From: CAZTLE01 sp964614415
GTDB lineage: Bacteria; Bacteroidota; Bacteroidia; Flavobacteriales; Flavobacteriaceae
DNA: 5,749 nucleotides
Assembly (NCBI GenBank): GCA_964614415.1
Contig: CAZTLE010000235.1
Coordinates: 1 to 5,749 of the forward strand
Direction: 5' to 3'
Both the position numbers and the translations under genes were made by a program. This document shows positions 5,691 to 5,749 of this stretch, in pieces (the first letter of the stretch is position 1; each line of letters starts with the position of its first letter). Under the pieces are notes generated by a model. That model made no database searches and was not told the DNA's origin. It worked only from the letters and a program-made list of their open reading frames with translations.

Positions 5691-5749
5691 GAAGTCGGAA
5701 GATTGAAGCTGGAAGAACAAATAAACCTGCCTCCCGGCAGGCAGGTAAA
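5691..5749. repeat. Intergenic repeat: imperfect 14-base tandem plus GC-rich inverted repeat
   Basis: Directly after the kinase stop, GAAGTCGGAAGATT (5691-5704) and GAAGCTGGAAGAAC (5705-5718) match at 10 of 14 positions. They are followed by an inverted repeat with arms ACCTGCC (5725-5731) and GGCAGGT (5740-5746) and an 8-base loop. A second pairing, CCTGCC with GGCAGG at 5736-5741, is also possible. From general knowledge, GAAG-rich short tandems and CCTGCC/GGCAGG palindromes recur between genes in flavobacterial genomes, so this may be a REP-like interspersed element. No T tract follows on the plus strand, so it is a poor terminator for the kinase. On the minus strand the hairpin is followed by a weak TTTATTTG, so it might end a minus-strand unit lying to the right. 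Confidence 0.5.

Noticed and set aside
5689..5706. Possible next gene starting at the TGATG overlap with the kinase stop
   Set aside because: The frame from ATG 5689 reads MKSED and stops at once (TGA 5704-5706). The next real gene must begin beyond the window.

Overview
The window looks like chromosomal DNA from the Bacteroidota, most likely a marine member of the Flavobacteriaceae. By eye the base composition is moderate, with GC in the mid-40s percent. The main evidence is a PorP/SprF-type outer-membrane protein directly behind the tail of a type IX secretion (T9SS) type-B sorting domain. A Bacteroidota-style relaxed lipobox, A-rich rather than Shine-Dalgarno translation starts, and a TPR-rich LytS-type histidine kinase agree with this. 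The genus cannot be fixed from the sequence.

Layout. (i) 1-1090, plus strand: the last 21 codons of a large secreted protein ending in a gliding-motility/T9SS type-B C-terminal domain, then a complete PorP/SprF-family gene 15 bases later. This is the familiar substrate-plus-anchor gene pair. (ii) 1092-1118: a perfectly palindromic hairpin flanked by A and T tracts, which can serve as a shared terminator for two converging transcription units. (iii) 1117-3257, minus strand: a two-gene unit, transcribed from an exported ARPP-1-family protein (2319-3257) into a von Willebrand factor A (vWA) lipoprotein (1117-2274). (iv) 3258-3454: a 197-base divergent intergenic region with short direct and inverted repeats. 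(v) 3455-5689, plus strand: a 744-residue sensor histidine kinase with signal peptide, carboxypeptidase-regulatory-like beta domain, TPR array, coiled coil, one membrane span, and a LytS/YehU-type kinase core with all key motifs intact. (vi) 5690-5749: a short stretch with an imperfect 14-base tandem repeat and a GC-rich inverted repeat, resembling an interspersed intergenic repeat.

How the genes may work together. The first pair belongs to T9SS-dependent surface display: the PorP/SprF protein probably helps export or anchor the type-B substrate encoded just upstream. The ARPP-1 and vWA proteins are both exported, are probably co-transcribed, and may form a periplasmic or envelope complex of unknown function. 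The kinase is divergent from them and shares their promoter region, so it could control them through a LytTR-type regulator that would lie past the right edge, but nothing in the window proves this. I see no RNA genes, CRISPR array, transposase or prophage genes. The window is mostly orderly core-like genome, and the ARPP-1/vWA pair beside the kinase is the least understood part.
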